From NCBI GenBank assembly GCA_963812085.1, contig CAWETL010000003.1, positions 124,001 through 188,000 on the forward strand: a stretch of DNA of 64,000 nt. Direction: 5' to 3'. Numbering within the stretch: the stretch's first letter is position 1; each line of letters begins with the position of its first letter. The translations under genes and the position numbers were made by a program. The DNA is from SPDF01 sp963812085 (GTDB lineage Bacteria > Gemmatimonadota > Gemmatimonadetes > Gemmatimonadales > GWC2-71-9). Shown here one piece after another: positions 26,830 through 35,992 of the stretch. Under the pieces are notes generated by a model. It was not told the origin of the DNA and searched no databases. It worked only from the letters and a program-made list of their open reading frames with translations.

Positions 26830-29424
26830 ATGCCCGGTCGAGTTGGCGTCCGTAGTACCCTCGTGCTGCTGTCTCTCGTGTCGCTCGCCTGCGCGTCCGG
26901 CAACCCCGCGTCGACCGCCCCGGCGCCCGTCGCGGCTCAGGGCGGGGGGGCCAAGCCGGCTGGCGAGAAGCCCACGGCAACGAAGACCATTGCGGAACTC
27001 ACCAAGGGCTCGACCAAGTACGCAGGGCTCTTCACCATCTACCAGGACACCGCCACCGGGGCGCTCCAGATGGAGGTCCGCAAGGACCAGGTGGGGAAGG
27101 AGTTCATCTACTTCTCAGTGACCGACGAGGGGGCCTTGCCTGCGGGCTCGTTCCGGGGCGCCTTCGGCCCCAATACCGTCTTTGCCATTCGCAAGACCTT
27201 CAACAAGATCGAGTTCGTCACCCAGAACACGGCGTTCTATTTCAATCCATCCAGCGCGCTCAGCCGCGCCGCCGACGCGAATATCAGCCCCGGGGTCCTG
27301 GCCTCGATCGAGATCGCTGCCACCGATTCCGCCAGCGGCGATTACCTCATCAAGGCTGACGACCTCTTCCTCACCGAGACGCTGCGGCAGGTCAAGCCCA
27401 CGCCCAATCCCACTGCACGGCCGGGGGCCACCTTCCAGCTCGGCGTGTTGAGCAAGACCAAGACCCACGTGGTGTCGATCAAGTCGTACCCGCTCAACAC
27501 GGACGTCGTGGTGGATTACGTCTACGAGAACCCAGCGCCGCTCAACGGCGGCGGGCCGGACATTACCGACGCGCGGAACGTGAGCCTCAAGATCCAGCAC
27601 AGCTTCATCGAGCTGCCTGTGAACGACTACCAGGTCCGGTACGCCGATCCTCGCGTCGGCTTCTTTGCCAACCAGGTGACGGACCTGACCTCGAACAGCG
27701 TGACACCGTGGCGCGACCAGATCCACCGCTGGAACCTGGTCAAGAAGGACCCGTCCGCCCCGTTGTCGGATCCCGTGGAGCCGATCACCTGGTGGATCGA
27801 GAACACCACGCCGATGGAGCTCCGGCCGGCCATCCGGGAGGGGGTGCTCCGGTGGAACGAGGCGTTCGAGGCGGCGGGGTTCACCAACGCCATGGTCGTC
27901 AAGGAACAGCCCGATACCGCCACTTGGGATGCGGGAGACCTGCGCTACAACGTGCTGCGCTGGACCGCATCGCCGAATCCGCCGTTCGGGGGGTACGGGC
28001 CGAGTTTCGTGAACCCGCTCACCGGGCAGATCCTCGGCGCCGACATCATGCTGGAGTACATCTTCGTCACGAACCGGCTGCTGCAGTCGAACCTGTTCGA
28101 GTATGCCGGCCAGTCGCTGATGCTCCCCGCGGGCGATGGTGCCGACGAGCCGATCGACGAGCAGCTCCTGATGCACCAGCAGGCCCTCTTCGGCGCCACC
28201 GCGCTCCAGGCCTCCGGCGCCAGCCCGGCCGAAATGGACGCGTACGTCTACCAGGCGGTGGTGAACCTCGTGCTCCATGAGGTCGGCCACACCCTGGGGC
28301 TCAACCACAACATGAAGGGGAGCCAGATGCTCTCGCCGGCGGAGTTGCAGGACTCCGTGTTGGTGGCGCGGGTCGGCGTCTCGGGTTCCGTGATGGACTA
28401 CCACGCCGTGAACGTGCCGCCGCCGGGCGGCCACCGGGCCGCCCCGTTCGACACCCACCCGGGTTCCTACGACCGGTGGGCCATCGAGTTCGCCTACCGG
28501 CCCTCGCTGCCCGATTCCGCCGCCGAGGCGGCGCGCCGGGCGGCCCTGCTCGCCCGCTCCAGCGAGCCGGCGCTGGCCTTCGGCAACGATGCGGACGACA
28601 TGCGCTCGCCGTCGGGCGGCATCGACCCCCGGGTGATGGTGGGAGACCTCAGCAACGACGCGCTGACTTGGGCCGCGGGGAGGATGATCCTCTCCGATAC
28701 CCTGCTCGACAACATCGACGCGCGGTACTCGAAGCCCGGGCAGGACTACGCCTCGCTCCGGACCGCCTACCTGATGGTCACCGGGCAGAAAGCCACCGCC
28801 GCCGTGGTGGCATCGCGGTACATCGGCGGCGTGTACGTGAGCCGCGCCGTGGACGGGCAGCCCAACGCCGGCGTGCCGTTCACTCCGGTGCCTCTCGCGG
28901 ACCAGCAGCGCGCGATGCAGTTGCTCCGCACGCGCTTCTTTGCCCCCGACGCCTGGAACGCTTCGCCGCAGTTGCTGGCGCACCTGCAAGAGCCCCGTCG
29001 CGGTTTCAGCGGACCGGGTGAGCCGGCGCTTCACGCGCGGGTCCTCGCGGCGCAGCGTGCCGTGCTGCAGTTCCTGCTCGCCCCGCCGACAGAGGAGCGC
29101 CTGACCGATTCGCGCCTCTACGGGAACCAGTACTCCGCGGCGCAGATGATGAGCGACCTGACGGACGCCATCTTCGCGGCGGACGCCCGCGGCAACGTCA
29201 ACACCTACCGGCAGAACCTGCAGCTCGAATACGTGACTGAGCTGGCCGCGATGGTCCGCGGCCCGGGCGCGGCCGCCTATGACTACGTGTCCAAATCGGC
29301 GGCGGTGGCCAGCCTGAAGCGGGTGCAGGCCCAGGTCGCGGTGCCCGCGGGTGATGCCGAAACCCGGGCCCACCGCCAGCACCTGTCCCTGGTGGTGGCC
29401 CAGGCGCTCGAGCCGAGGTCCTGA
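26830..29424 (+). CDS. Zinc-dependent metalloprotease lipoprotein (DUF5117/DUF4953 type)
   Basis: A secreted met-zincin-like protease of 864 residues. The start at ATG 26830 gives a lipoprotein signal (VLLSLVSLACASG, Cys about residue 20), so it is probably tethered to an envelope membrane. The zinc site is HEVGHTLGLNHN, with three His ligands and the catalytic Glu, followed by a Met-turn in GSVMDYHAVN. The N-terminal half (LFTIYQDTATGALQMEV, DEGALPAGSFRGAFGP) is the domain of unknown function usually fused to this protease class. Substrate is unknown. An alternative start at 26770 would spoil the signal peptide. The gene ends three bases before a convergent gene. Confidence 0.88.
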   Translation: MPGRVGVRSTLVLLSLVSLACASGNPASTAPAPVAAQGGGAKPAGEKPTATKTIAELTKGSTKYAGLFTIYQDTATGALQMEVRKDQVGKEFIYFSVTDEGALPAGSFRGAFGPNTVFAIRKTFNKIEFVTQNTAFYFNPSSALSRAADANISPGVLASIEIAATDSASGDYLIKADDLFLTETLRQVKPTPNPTARPGATFQLGVLSKTKTHVVSIKSYPLNTDVVVDYVYENPAPLNGGGPDITDARNVSLKIQHSFIELPVNDYQVRYADPRVGFFANQVTDLTSNSVTPWRDQIHRWNLVKKDPSAPLSDPVEPITWWIENTTPMELRPAIREGVLRWNEAFEAAGFTNAMVVKEQPDTATWDAGDLRYNVLRWTASPNPPFGGYGPSFVNPLTGQILGADIMLEYIFVTNRLLQSNLFEYAGQSLMLPAGDGADEPIDEQLLMHQQALFGATALQASGASPAEMDAYVYQAVVNLVLHEVGHTLGLNHNMKGSQMLSPAELQDSVLVARVGVSGSVMDYHAVNVPPPGGHRAAPFDTHPGSYDRWAIEFAYRPSLPDSAAEAARRAALLARSSEPALAFGNDADDMRSPSGGIDPRVMVGDLSNDALTWAAGRMILSDTLLDNIDARYSKPGQDYASLRTAYLMVTGQKATAAVVASRYIGGVYVSRAVDGQPNAGVPFTPVPLADQQRAMQLLRTRFFAPDAWNASPQLLAHLQEPRRGFSGPGEPALHARVLAAQRAVLQFLLAPPTEERLTDSRLYGNQYSAAQMMSDLTDAIFAADARGNVNTYRQNLQLEYVTELAAMVRGPGAAAYDYVSKSAAVASLKRVQAQVAVPAGDAETRAHRQHLSLVVAQALEPRS

Positions 29425-29427
29425 GCG

Positions 29428-30054
29428 CTAGTCACCGTACCGGAGACCGATTCCGATCCTTCCGCCCAGCAGGGTGCTGGGCTGGAACTCCACCGGCAGC
29501 TCGCTCGCGTTGAACGGCGAGCCTGAGAGAGATCCGGCCGCCGAGGCCAGCAACATCCAGCGCGGGGTGATGGGAGCGGCAAACACCGCCGCAACCAGCG
29601 CCCCGACCCGGGTCCGGCTGTCCGTGTCGGTCACGGTCCAGAGGTCCACGGTCGGTCCGGCGGACAGGCTGAACCCGGCACCGGCCTCACCCACGCGCAG
29701 GAGTTGGATGCTCGCCAGCGCCGCCATCTGGTACTGGCGAAGTTGCGTGTCCTCCGAGACGATCCTGACCCCTGATCCAGAGACCTGGAGGCTGGCCGAC
29801 AGGTAAGAGAACGCCAGTCCCAGGCGGACCCGCCCGAGGGAGTGGTCCGCTCCCAGGCTCCACGCCACCGACGGCGTGGGGCCGAAGGTCAGCCCCCCGC
29901 CTGTCGTGTCCGTGACGCCGCCCCCGAACCAGGCCTGGCTGGCGCCGGCGATCACCCGCCATCGTCCTTCCTGGGCCCGCACCCCGGGAGCAACACCGAT
30001 TGCTCCTGCCAGCAGGAGCAGTGCGACTGCGATCCGCCTGGCGACGCTGTGCAT
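29428..30054 (-). CDS. Small outer-membrane beta-barrel protein, unknown function
   Basis: A 208-residue exported protein with signal peptide MHSVARRIAVALLLLAG ending near VRAQ. The mature chain shows eight to ten amphipathic strands with Gly-rich turns (GRVRLGLAFSYLSASLQVSG, AGFSLSAGPTVDLW) and ends in the strand RIGIGLRYGD, as an OmpA/OmpW-sized barrel would. No enzyme motif is visible. It lies head-to-tail after the lipoprotein gene at 30104 and may be co-transcribed with it. Confidence 0.65.
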   Translation of the reverse strand: MHSVARRIAVALLLLAGAIGVAPGVRAQEGRWRVIAGASQAWFGGGVTDTTGGGLTFGPTPSVAWSLGADHSLGRVRLGLAFSYLSASLQVSGSGVRIVSEDTQLRQYQMAALASIQLLRVGEAGAGFSLSAGPTVDLWTVTDTDSRTRVGALVAAVFAAPITPRWMLLASAAGSLSGSPFNASELPVEFQPSTLLGGRIGIGLRYGD

Positions 30055-30103
30055 CGTACCTCCGTTGGAAGGGCGGGGGAGCGAGCTCCCCCGCCGTCAG
30101 GGT

Positions 30104-31393
30104 TCACTTCATCTCGAGATTGAGCCACCCGTTCACCTGGCTCCTGCCCTGCATGACCGCCCAGTGACCGATCGGGCTGGTGCGGCCCACGATCGAGTCG
30201 GCCATCGCGATGCCGATCAGGTCGTCGTTGCTCTTGATCAGGTTGGCGAGCGCGTTGATGAGGCTCGCCGCGCTCTTCGCGGCTCCGACGATGCGCACCA
30301 CGCCGTTGATCGTGACGACCTTCATGTCCTTGATCCCGACGTACGACTGGTATGCGCTCTTGAGCGCCGTGAAGACGTCGCCGAACCGGTCCGCCCCGGT
30401 CTTGATCTCGCAGGCGGTGTCGTCGTCCTCGAGGGCCAGGATCACGTAGGCCCGGCCCGGGTACGTCCGTTCCATGGCGTCCATCTGGTCCTGGCCGAAG
30501 ACCTTGACGTCCCCGCTCCAGTTCGTCGCGTTCATGTCCCACACGTACCCGGAAGGGGCGTGCTCCCCGACGCACTGGTAGGACACCATGTTGGTCGTGT
30601 CGGTGGCGCTGGCCGGCCCCAGCACGTGGAGCTCAAACTCGGGATTGCCCTTCAACCAACTCTCATATGTGCCCACGAATTGCGCCTTGCTCAGCCGGAG
30701 CGAGGGCACCGGCGGCGCGGTGTTCGGCACCCCCGTCCCTCCCGCCCCGGTCCCGGTGCCGCCCCCTCCCCCGTCCGGGCAGGTCGTGATGTCGCAGATG
30801 ACCCCGGCCGGCCCCGCCGGACGGTCGAAGTTGGTTTCGTCGGGAACCAGGGCCAGGACGGGCAGCCTCGGCGGGACGTCCGGGCTGAGAATCCGGCGGC
30901 GACCACGGGTGTCATACGCGATCGGTGCGTCGTGGTCGGCGAGCGCCGTAGCAACCAGGAGGTCCGGGCCGCCGTCCCATCGCTCCAGGTCGCCTGGGAC
31001 GGGGAAGTACAGCTCGGCCGTGATCCCCGCATCGGCGTCGGACTGCACCGCGGCGTCGCCTTCCGCCTCGGCGCGTCCCATTGCGGCGAGCGCCCGGCGT
31101 CCATCCCGCCCGAGGAAGCGCTGGAAGTGGAGCTTGTGCTCGGCGTACGGCGAGCCGGCCAGCTGGTTCTTCACGTAGCGGCGGAATTCGGCGTCGCCCA
31201 GGGCGCGGGCGAGCCGCCTGGCCTGTCGCTCGAGTCGCTGACCCTCGGGGGACGGCGCGCCGAAGGCGGGCGCGGCGGCCTCGGGGCCGTGCTCGGCCCC
31301 TGGGCTCTCCAGCGGAGACGGGGCCTCCCGGTCGGCGCAGCCGATGGCGGCGGCCAGCAGGGCGAGCGCCGGGAGTGCGTGTCGGGCATGCAT
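30104..31393 (-). CDS. Predicted lipoprotein of unknown function
   Basis: A 429-residue protein starting MHARHALPALALLAAAIGC, whose last four residues are a lipobox (Cys19). The ATG at 31393 has GGAGG six bases before it; an upstream in-frame start would miss this. A charged region (about residues 50-130) follows, then a Gly/Thr linker (GGGGGTGTGAGGTG), then an unfamiliar C-terminal domain with NPEFELHVLGPAS, GYVWDMNATNW and AYVILALEDDDTACEIK. I recognise no family. The linker suggests two domains, one anchored and one exposed. Confidence 0.65.
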   Translation of the reverse strand: MHARHALPALALLAAAIGCADREAPSPLESPGAEHGPEAAAPAFGAPSPEGQRLERQARRLARALGDAEFRRYVKNQLAGSPYAEHKLHFQRFLGRDGRRALAAMGRAEAEGDAAVQSDADAGITAELYFPVPGDLERWDGGPDLLVATALADHDAPIAYDTRGRRRILSPDVPPRLPVLALVPDETNFDRPAGPAGVICDITTCPDGGGGGTGTGAGGTGVPNTAPPVPSLRLSKAQFVGTYESWLKGNPEFELHVLGPASATDTTNMVSYQCVGEHAPSGYVWDMNATNWSGDVKVFGQDQMDAMERTYPGRAYVILALEDDDTACEIKTGADRFGDVFTALKSAYQSYVGIKDMKVVTINGVVRIVGAAKSAASLINALANLIKSNDDLIGIAMADSIVGRTSPIGHWAVMQGRSQVNGWLNLEMK

Positions 31394-31505
31394 GGGACCT
31401 CCTTGGTGGGATGGCGTGCGCCATCGGCGCGCGCCGGGTGTGACGGCGCGCCCAAGGTGAGTCCGGATTGTCGGTGGGTCGGTACCCCGATTGTGCGAGC
31501 TGGGG

Positions 31506-33239
31506 CTAGAGTTCGAGCTCCTGCAGCCGGCGGAGCCCGTAACGAAGGGGCAGGAAGGTGCACACGCCACAGAGGATGGCCACGGCCCCCATGCTCAGGA
31601 CCAGTTGGGTCGTGATGCCCGGCGTCCCCCCCACCGCGAGTTCGCGCAGGTAGTTGGCCACCGGCAGGGCCTCGATCACGATGACCACCGCCAGCAGGCT
31701 GAGGCTGGTCATCATGAAGACGAGCCCGCCGAAGCTGGTGGGAATCTGCGCCGCGTTCTCGGTGCCGAACTGCGGGAAGAGCGCGCCGAGTCCGAGGGCG
31801 AGCGCGCTCGCCGCGATGGTGAACAGGCAGATCGTGATGACGCTCACCAGCATGATGAAGGTGCTGGCGTGCAGCAGGGCGTTGGTCACCAGCGTCAGCA
31901 CGAGGGCCACCACCATCAGCGGCAGCGTTCCGATGAAGTACTTGCTCCAGAACATGGCGCGCAGGTCGAGCGGGCTGGACTTGAGGAGCCAGAGCTCCCG
32001 GCCCTCCAGCGAAATGGCCGGGAAGATGAAGCGCGCGGCGATCGCCGCGAGGACGAAGCCGGCGAGCCCCTGGTTGAGGAACACCACCAGCGTGACGAAG
32101 AAGGCCGGCACCTGCTCGCCGGTGAAGAGCTGGAGCGTGCGGATGTTGAAGACGTACACCGCGAGCAGGACCGCCAGGAGGATGAGCTGGCTCCACTGGG
32201 TCGTGTCGCGGAAGAACAGCCGGAGGTCCTTGAGCGCGAATTCCCGCCGCGCGGGGTCGGCGCCCCGGAACAGCGGGATCAGGGCCCGTTCCCACCACCC
32301 CCCGCGCACGAAGGTGTCCTTCCCCTCCTGCGCCTTGCTGTAGCCGGCCAGGTACCAGCGCTGGTGCAGCGCCGACCCCACGACGCCGAGCACCGCGGCC
32401 GTGCTCCAGAGCAGGAGGATCGGCAGCGGGTCGCCGACGCGGAGCAACCAGTTCATCACCATGTCCGCCGCCCACTCGCTCGGCAGGAAGGGGTTGGTGG
32501 GGCCGCGGAGCATCGAGAAATAGTCGAGCAGGTTGCGGAAGCCCTCGGGGCGCGCCAGCTGCTCCGGACGGATGAGCCGGAGCAGCAGGACGACCCCTCC
32601 CGCCGCGCCCACCGCCACCAGCGTCAGCAGGTCGCGCGTCCGGCGCGCGGGGAAGATGTTGACCAGCGCCAGCGTAAGCATGACGCCGAGAATCGCGGGC
32701 ATCACCAGGTAGGGAATCAGGGCGGCGATGACGATCAGCGGGTAGAGCGGCCCGCCGTCGAAGACGATGCCGTACGCGGTGAAGATCGGGATCGCGACCA
32801 GGGCCACCATCCACGACGAGTGGACGGTGGTCTCGCCGAGCTTGGCCACGTACACCCGGAGCCAGTCGACCGGCGCGGAGACCACCAGGTCGAGGTCCTT
32901 CGCCAGGAAATAGGTGGAGAGCGCGGTGATCACGTTGGAGAGGAGGAGCACGCCGAGGAAGGCGAGCAGGAGGACCGCGAGCAGCTTCGTGGCCACCAGG
33001 GTGCCGATGTCCGGGACGCCGCGGAAGTATTTGAGGACGCGGTACGCCACGCCGAACACCGCCGACCAGAAGCCGAACCCGACCAGCGCCAGCAGCAGCA
33101 GCCGCATGCCGGCGCCCGATCGTTCCTGCCGAACCCGCGCGAGGGCGGTGCGCCATTTCGGGGCGAGCAGGGTCCAGAGCCCCGGCTGGGGCGGCGGGAC
33201 GAACGGCGCCTGGGCCGGCGCGCGCGCCGCTTCAGTCAT
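31506..33239 (-). CDS. ABC exporter membrane subunit (large ABC-2-type permease)
   Basis: A 577-residue polytopic protein with about twelve to fourteen helices in two halves, separated by a cytoplasmic segment near residues 290-350 (RREFALKDLRLFFRDTTQWS). It resembles the long fused ABC-2 permeases found next to CcmA/ABC-2-type ATPases. The ATPase gene overlaps its start by 8 bases, so the two form one transporter. Substrate unknown. It is the last gene of a five-gene minus-strand cluster. Confidence 0.8.
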   Translation of the reverse strand: MTEAARAPAQAPFVPPPQPGLWTLLAPKWRTALARVRQERSGAGMRLLLLALVGFGFWSAVFGVAYRVLKYFRGVPDIGTLVATKLLAVLLLAFLGVLLLSNVITALSTYFLAKDLDLVVSAPVDWLRVYVAKLGETTVHSSWMVALVAIPIFTAYGIVFDGGPLYPLIVIAALIPYLVMPAILGVMLTLALVNIFPARRTRDLLTLVAVGAAGGVVLLLRLIRPEQLARPEGFRNLLDYFSMLRGPTNPFLPSEWAADMVMNWLLRVGDPLPILLLWSTAAVLGVVGSALHQRWYLAGYSKAQEGKDTFVRGGWWERALIPLFRGADPARREFALKDLRLFFRDTTQWSQLILLAVLLAVYVFNIRTLQLFTGEQVPAFFVTLVVFLNQGLAGFVLAAIAARFIFPAISLEGRELWLLKSSPLDLRAMFWSKYFIGTLPLMVVALVLTLVTNALLHASTFIMLVSVITICLFTIAASALALGLGALFPQFGTENAAQIPTSFGGLVFMMTSLSLLAVVIVIEALPVANYLRELAVGGTPGITTQLVLSMGAVAILCGVCTFLPLRYGLRRLQELEL

Positions 33240-33990
33240 CGAACATGCCGGTCATCGAGGCGGGCACTTCGCCGCCGGTCAGCTTGAGGAAGAGCCGCTC
33301 GAGGGTCAGGCCCTCGGAGGCGGTCTCCCGGCGGAGGTCCTCCATCGTTCCCGACGCCGCGAGGCGGCCGTGGTGGACGATCGCGATGCGGTCGCACATC
33401 GCCTCCGCCACCTCGAGCGTGTGCGTGCTCATCAGGACGGTGCCGCCGCGCTGCACGAACGCACGCAGCAGGTCCTTGAGCGTGCGGGCGCTCTTCGGGT
33501 CGAGGCCCACCATCGGCTCGTCCACCACCAGCACTTCGGGACGGTGCACCAGGGCGCTCGAGATGAGCAGCTTCTGCCGCATCCCGTGGCTGTAGGACTC
33601 GGTCAGTTCGTCCTTCCAGGGCGTCAGCTCGAAGAGCTCGAGCAGTTCGTCGAGCCGGCGCTCGACCCCGGCCCCCTCCTGTCCGAACAGCGCGGCCACG
33701 AACCGCAGGAACTCGGCGCCGGTCAGCTTCTCGTAGACGTACGGCCGGTCCGGAACGAAGCCCAGCTTGGCCTTGGCGGCCTCCGGATTCTGCTGGATGT
33801 CCTCGCCCCCGATGACCACGGTCCCCGCCGTGGGCTGGAGGATCCCCGCGATCATGCGAAGGGTCGTCGTCTTCCCGGCGCCGTTGGGGCCGAGGAAGCC
33901 GAAGAGCTCGCCCTTCGGAACCTCCAGGGTGAGCTGGTCCACCGCGGTGAAGCGGCCGTAGTTTTTCGAGAGTGCGCGCAGTTCGATCAT
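33232..33990 (-). CDS. ABC transporter ATP-binding protein
   Basis: A 252-residue ATPase of the ABC-2/CcmA type, energising the permease encoded next to it. Walker A is GPNGAGKTT (about residues 35-43), the signature is YSHGMRQK, Walker B is VLVVDEPMVGLDP, and the switch His is in STHTLEV. I start at the ATG at 33990, which begins MIELRALSKNYGRF. The open frame upstream to 34923 is only antisense-like extension over the neighbouring gene. Confidence 0.93.
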   Translation of the reverse strand: MIELRALSKNYGRFTAVDQLTLEVPKGELFGFLGPNGAGKTTTLRMIAGILQPTAGTVVIGGEDIQQNPEAAKAKLGFVPDRPYVYEKLTGAEFLRFVAALFGQEGAGVERRLDELLELFELTPWKDELTESYSHGMRQKLLISSALVHRPEVLVVDEPMVGLDPKSARTLKDLLRAFVQRGGTVLMSTHTLEVAEAMCDRIAIVHHGRLAASGTMEDLRRETASEGLTLERLFLKLTGGEVPASMTGMFDD

Positions 33991-35468
33991 GGCACCGTCG
34001 TCGGGTTGTCGAGGGTGGGGCGCACGGCCCCGACCAGGGAAACGATCGCGGCCGGCCGCGCGGTCGCGTGCGTGAGCAGTCGAAAATGCCCGCCGTCGGC
34101 CGGAAACTGGCCGAGGGTGGGGTCCACGGGCACCCACGCGCCCAGCCAGACTTCGGCCCAGGCGCGGTAGCGGAGTCGTCCGCCGCTGGAGAGAAGGCCG
34201 GCGACTGGTCGGGCAGGAATGCCCAGCGCGCGGGCCATCTCCACCAGCAACTGTGCCCGGTCCGAGCTGTCGCCCCGGCGGCGGAGGAGCGTCTGGTCGA
34301 CACCGCTGAAATCGGGCGAGCCGGGTCTGATGGCCGAGGCGATCCAGCTGGCCAGCCGGCTCACCGCGCCTGAAGGCGAGGTTTCGGCTCCTGCGATGCG
34401 GCGCGCCTCGGTACGGATGCTCTCCGATGCCGGGGGTTGCCGGTCCGCGGCCGGGATCGAGTCGGGCGGAGGCGCCGGTGCCCGGAGGAGGACGGCCGGA
34501 CCGGGCCGGCTCTCCAGGCGGCCGCCCTGCGTCACGCCTTGCCACGGCGTGGTCAGCATCGGCGTCGCGGCGCGGAGTTCCATCGGGCCGAGGAAGACGC
34601 GGCCCGGGCCCTCGGGGACCGGCACGGGAATCGGGACCTCGAGCGGGGCGGCCTGCACGTTGCGCGGGCGGCGCCGCACGTACCTCGAATTGACGATCTC
34701 GAACGGGCTGCGCAGGACCGTCAGTCCGAGCGGCGTGACGCGTTCGATCAGCTCGCCCTGGCGGCTGATCCACGCCCGGACGGGAAGGCCGCGCTCCGTC
34801 CAGCTCACCCGAAAGGCGCGGATGGAGCTGAGTCCTGCAGCGCTCCAGGTGCCTGATGCCGGATCGCGCACGGCGCTGTCCGCGAGCACAAACGTGCTCT
34901 CGGCGCCCACCCGGAGTTCCCACGGCTGGACCGACAAGTCGAGCGGGTCGAGCACCTGCAAGACGGTCACCGTGCCGGATCGGAGCCCTCCCCGGGAGGC
35001 GAGGCCGAGCGGCACCGCGTCCGGAAGCAGGACCCCGGTCGGCACCGACAGGGCGAGGGTGTCCGGCATGGTGAATCCCCGGCCGGTGGCCACGACGGAG
35101 AGCGTCGTGGGGTCCACCGCCGTGACTGCGAGCGTCAGTTGCCCGGCCTCACCGCTCACCGAGGTCGAGAACCCACGGAGGACGAAGCGCCGGTCGTAGA
35201 CGGCTTCCGTGGTGGTCAGGAGCCGCCGGGACACCAGCGGCAGGGGGACGTCCACGTCGGTGCGCGAGGTGACCCGGAGGCCGTTCGGCAGGGTGTCCGT
35301 GGTGAGAGAGAAGAGCCCGACCTGCTCTGGCCCGGCGTTGAGCGCGTAGAACGTGGCGGTCGGGGGGAGGCGCACCTGGCTCGGCGCCGCGTTTCCCCCC
35401 TCCGGCGACGGTCCATATTCGCGGGCCACCAGCCACCCGAGCGCGCCCAGCCAAATGAGCACGACCAC
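33987..35468 (-). CDS. Transglutaminase-like protein with degenerate catalytic site
   Basis: A membrane-anchored protein of about 493 residues: an N-terminal helix (VVLIWLGALGWLV), a long beta-rich region, then a C-terminal transglutaminase-core fold. The core is recognisable from MARALGIPARPVAG, RAWAEVWLGAWVPVDPTLGQ and FPADGGHFRL. The catalytic Cys position in this context is Ser (RRRGDSSDRAQLL) and the His before AWAEV is Arg (RYRAWAEV); only the Asp in VPVDPT remains. It is probably a binding or structural relative. Start GTG 35468; an in-frame CTG 35492 overlapping the previous stop is possible. Confidence 0.75.
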   Translation of the reverse strand: MVVLIWLGALGWLVAREYGPSPEGGNAAPSQVRLPPTATFYALNAGPEQVGLFSLTTDTLPNGLRVTSRTDVDVPLPLVSRRLLTTTEAVYDRRFVLRGFSTSVSGEAGQLTLAVTAVDPTTLSVVATGRGFTMPDTLALSVPTGVLLPDAVPLGLASRGGLRSGTVTVLQVLDPLDLSVQPWELRVGAESTFVLADSAVRDPASGTWSAAGLSSIRAFRVSWTERGLPVRAWISRQGELIERVTPLGLTVLRSPFEIVNSRYVRRRPRNVQAAPLEVPIPVPVPEGPGRVFLGPMELRAATPMLTTPWQGVTQGGRLESRPGPAVLLRAPAPPPDSIPAADRQPPASESIRTEARRIAGAETSPSGAVSRLASWIASAIRPGSPDFSGVDQTLLRRRGDSSDRAQLLVEMARALGIPARPVAGLLSSGGRLRYRAWAEVWLGAWVPVDPTLGQFPADGGHFRLLTHATARPAAIVSLVGAVRPTLDNPTTVP

Positions 35469-35488
35469 GGTTGCCGGCAGTTTCCGGC

Positions 35489-35992
35489 TCAGGGTCCCAC
35501 CTGCCGGATGGCGGCTTCGATCATCCCCCGCTCGTCCTCGCGGTCCACCACGATCTGGAGCGTCATCGGCGGACGCCCCAGGGCAAGGTGCTCGGCGAAC
35601 GTCTGCGCCATCAGGGTCGCGGAGTCGGCCAGCGCCAGCTGGCCGGCACCGGCGCCGACCGGAGGCCCCGCCACCCGTTCCAGCCCCCAGGCCGCGGCGC
35701 GTTGCCAGGCGGACGTCAGCGCGCGGCGCACGGTGTCACGGGTCGCGTTCCCCTCCTCGCCGCGGATCACGGCATGGATGACGAACTGCGCGGCGAGGTC
35801 GCCCGCCCCCGTCACCACCGCCGACCCGATCTCCATCGGCGACTGGACCCGTCGCTCGAGTGCGAACCGGGGCCCGGCCAGGTGGTCCAGTCGGCTCGAT
35901 ACCGACGCGACAGGGTCCAACGTGTCGCTGGCGGGACGGAGCACGGCGTCCACCGCCAGAAAGGCGAGGTCGTCGACCAGGACCTCGATCAT
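35489..35992 (-). CDS. Macro-domain-like protein
   Basis: A 167-residue single-domain protein. The start MIEVLVDDLAFLAVDAVL matches the first strand and helix of macro domains, and GSAVVTGAGDLAAQFVIHAV matches the later T-x-G-x-L-x-A-x-x-V-I-H pattern. The usual NAAN and GGGVD ADP-ribose loops are replaced by RPASDTLDPVASVSS, so hydrolase activity is unlikely. It overlaps the TPR gene by four bases. It may bind nucleotide or only share the fold. Confidence 0.6.
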   Translation of the reverse strand: MIEVLVDDLAFLAVDAVLRPASDTLDPVASVSSRLDHLAGPRFALERRVQSPMEIGSAVVTGAGDLAAQFVIHAVIRGEEGNATRDTVRRALTSAWQRAAAWGLERVAGPPVGAGAGQLALADSATLMAQTFAEHLALGRPPMTLQIVVDREDERGMIEAAIRQVGP

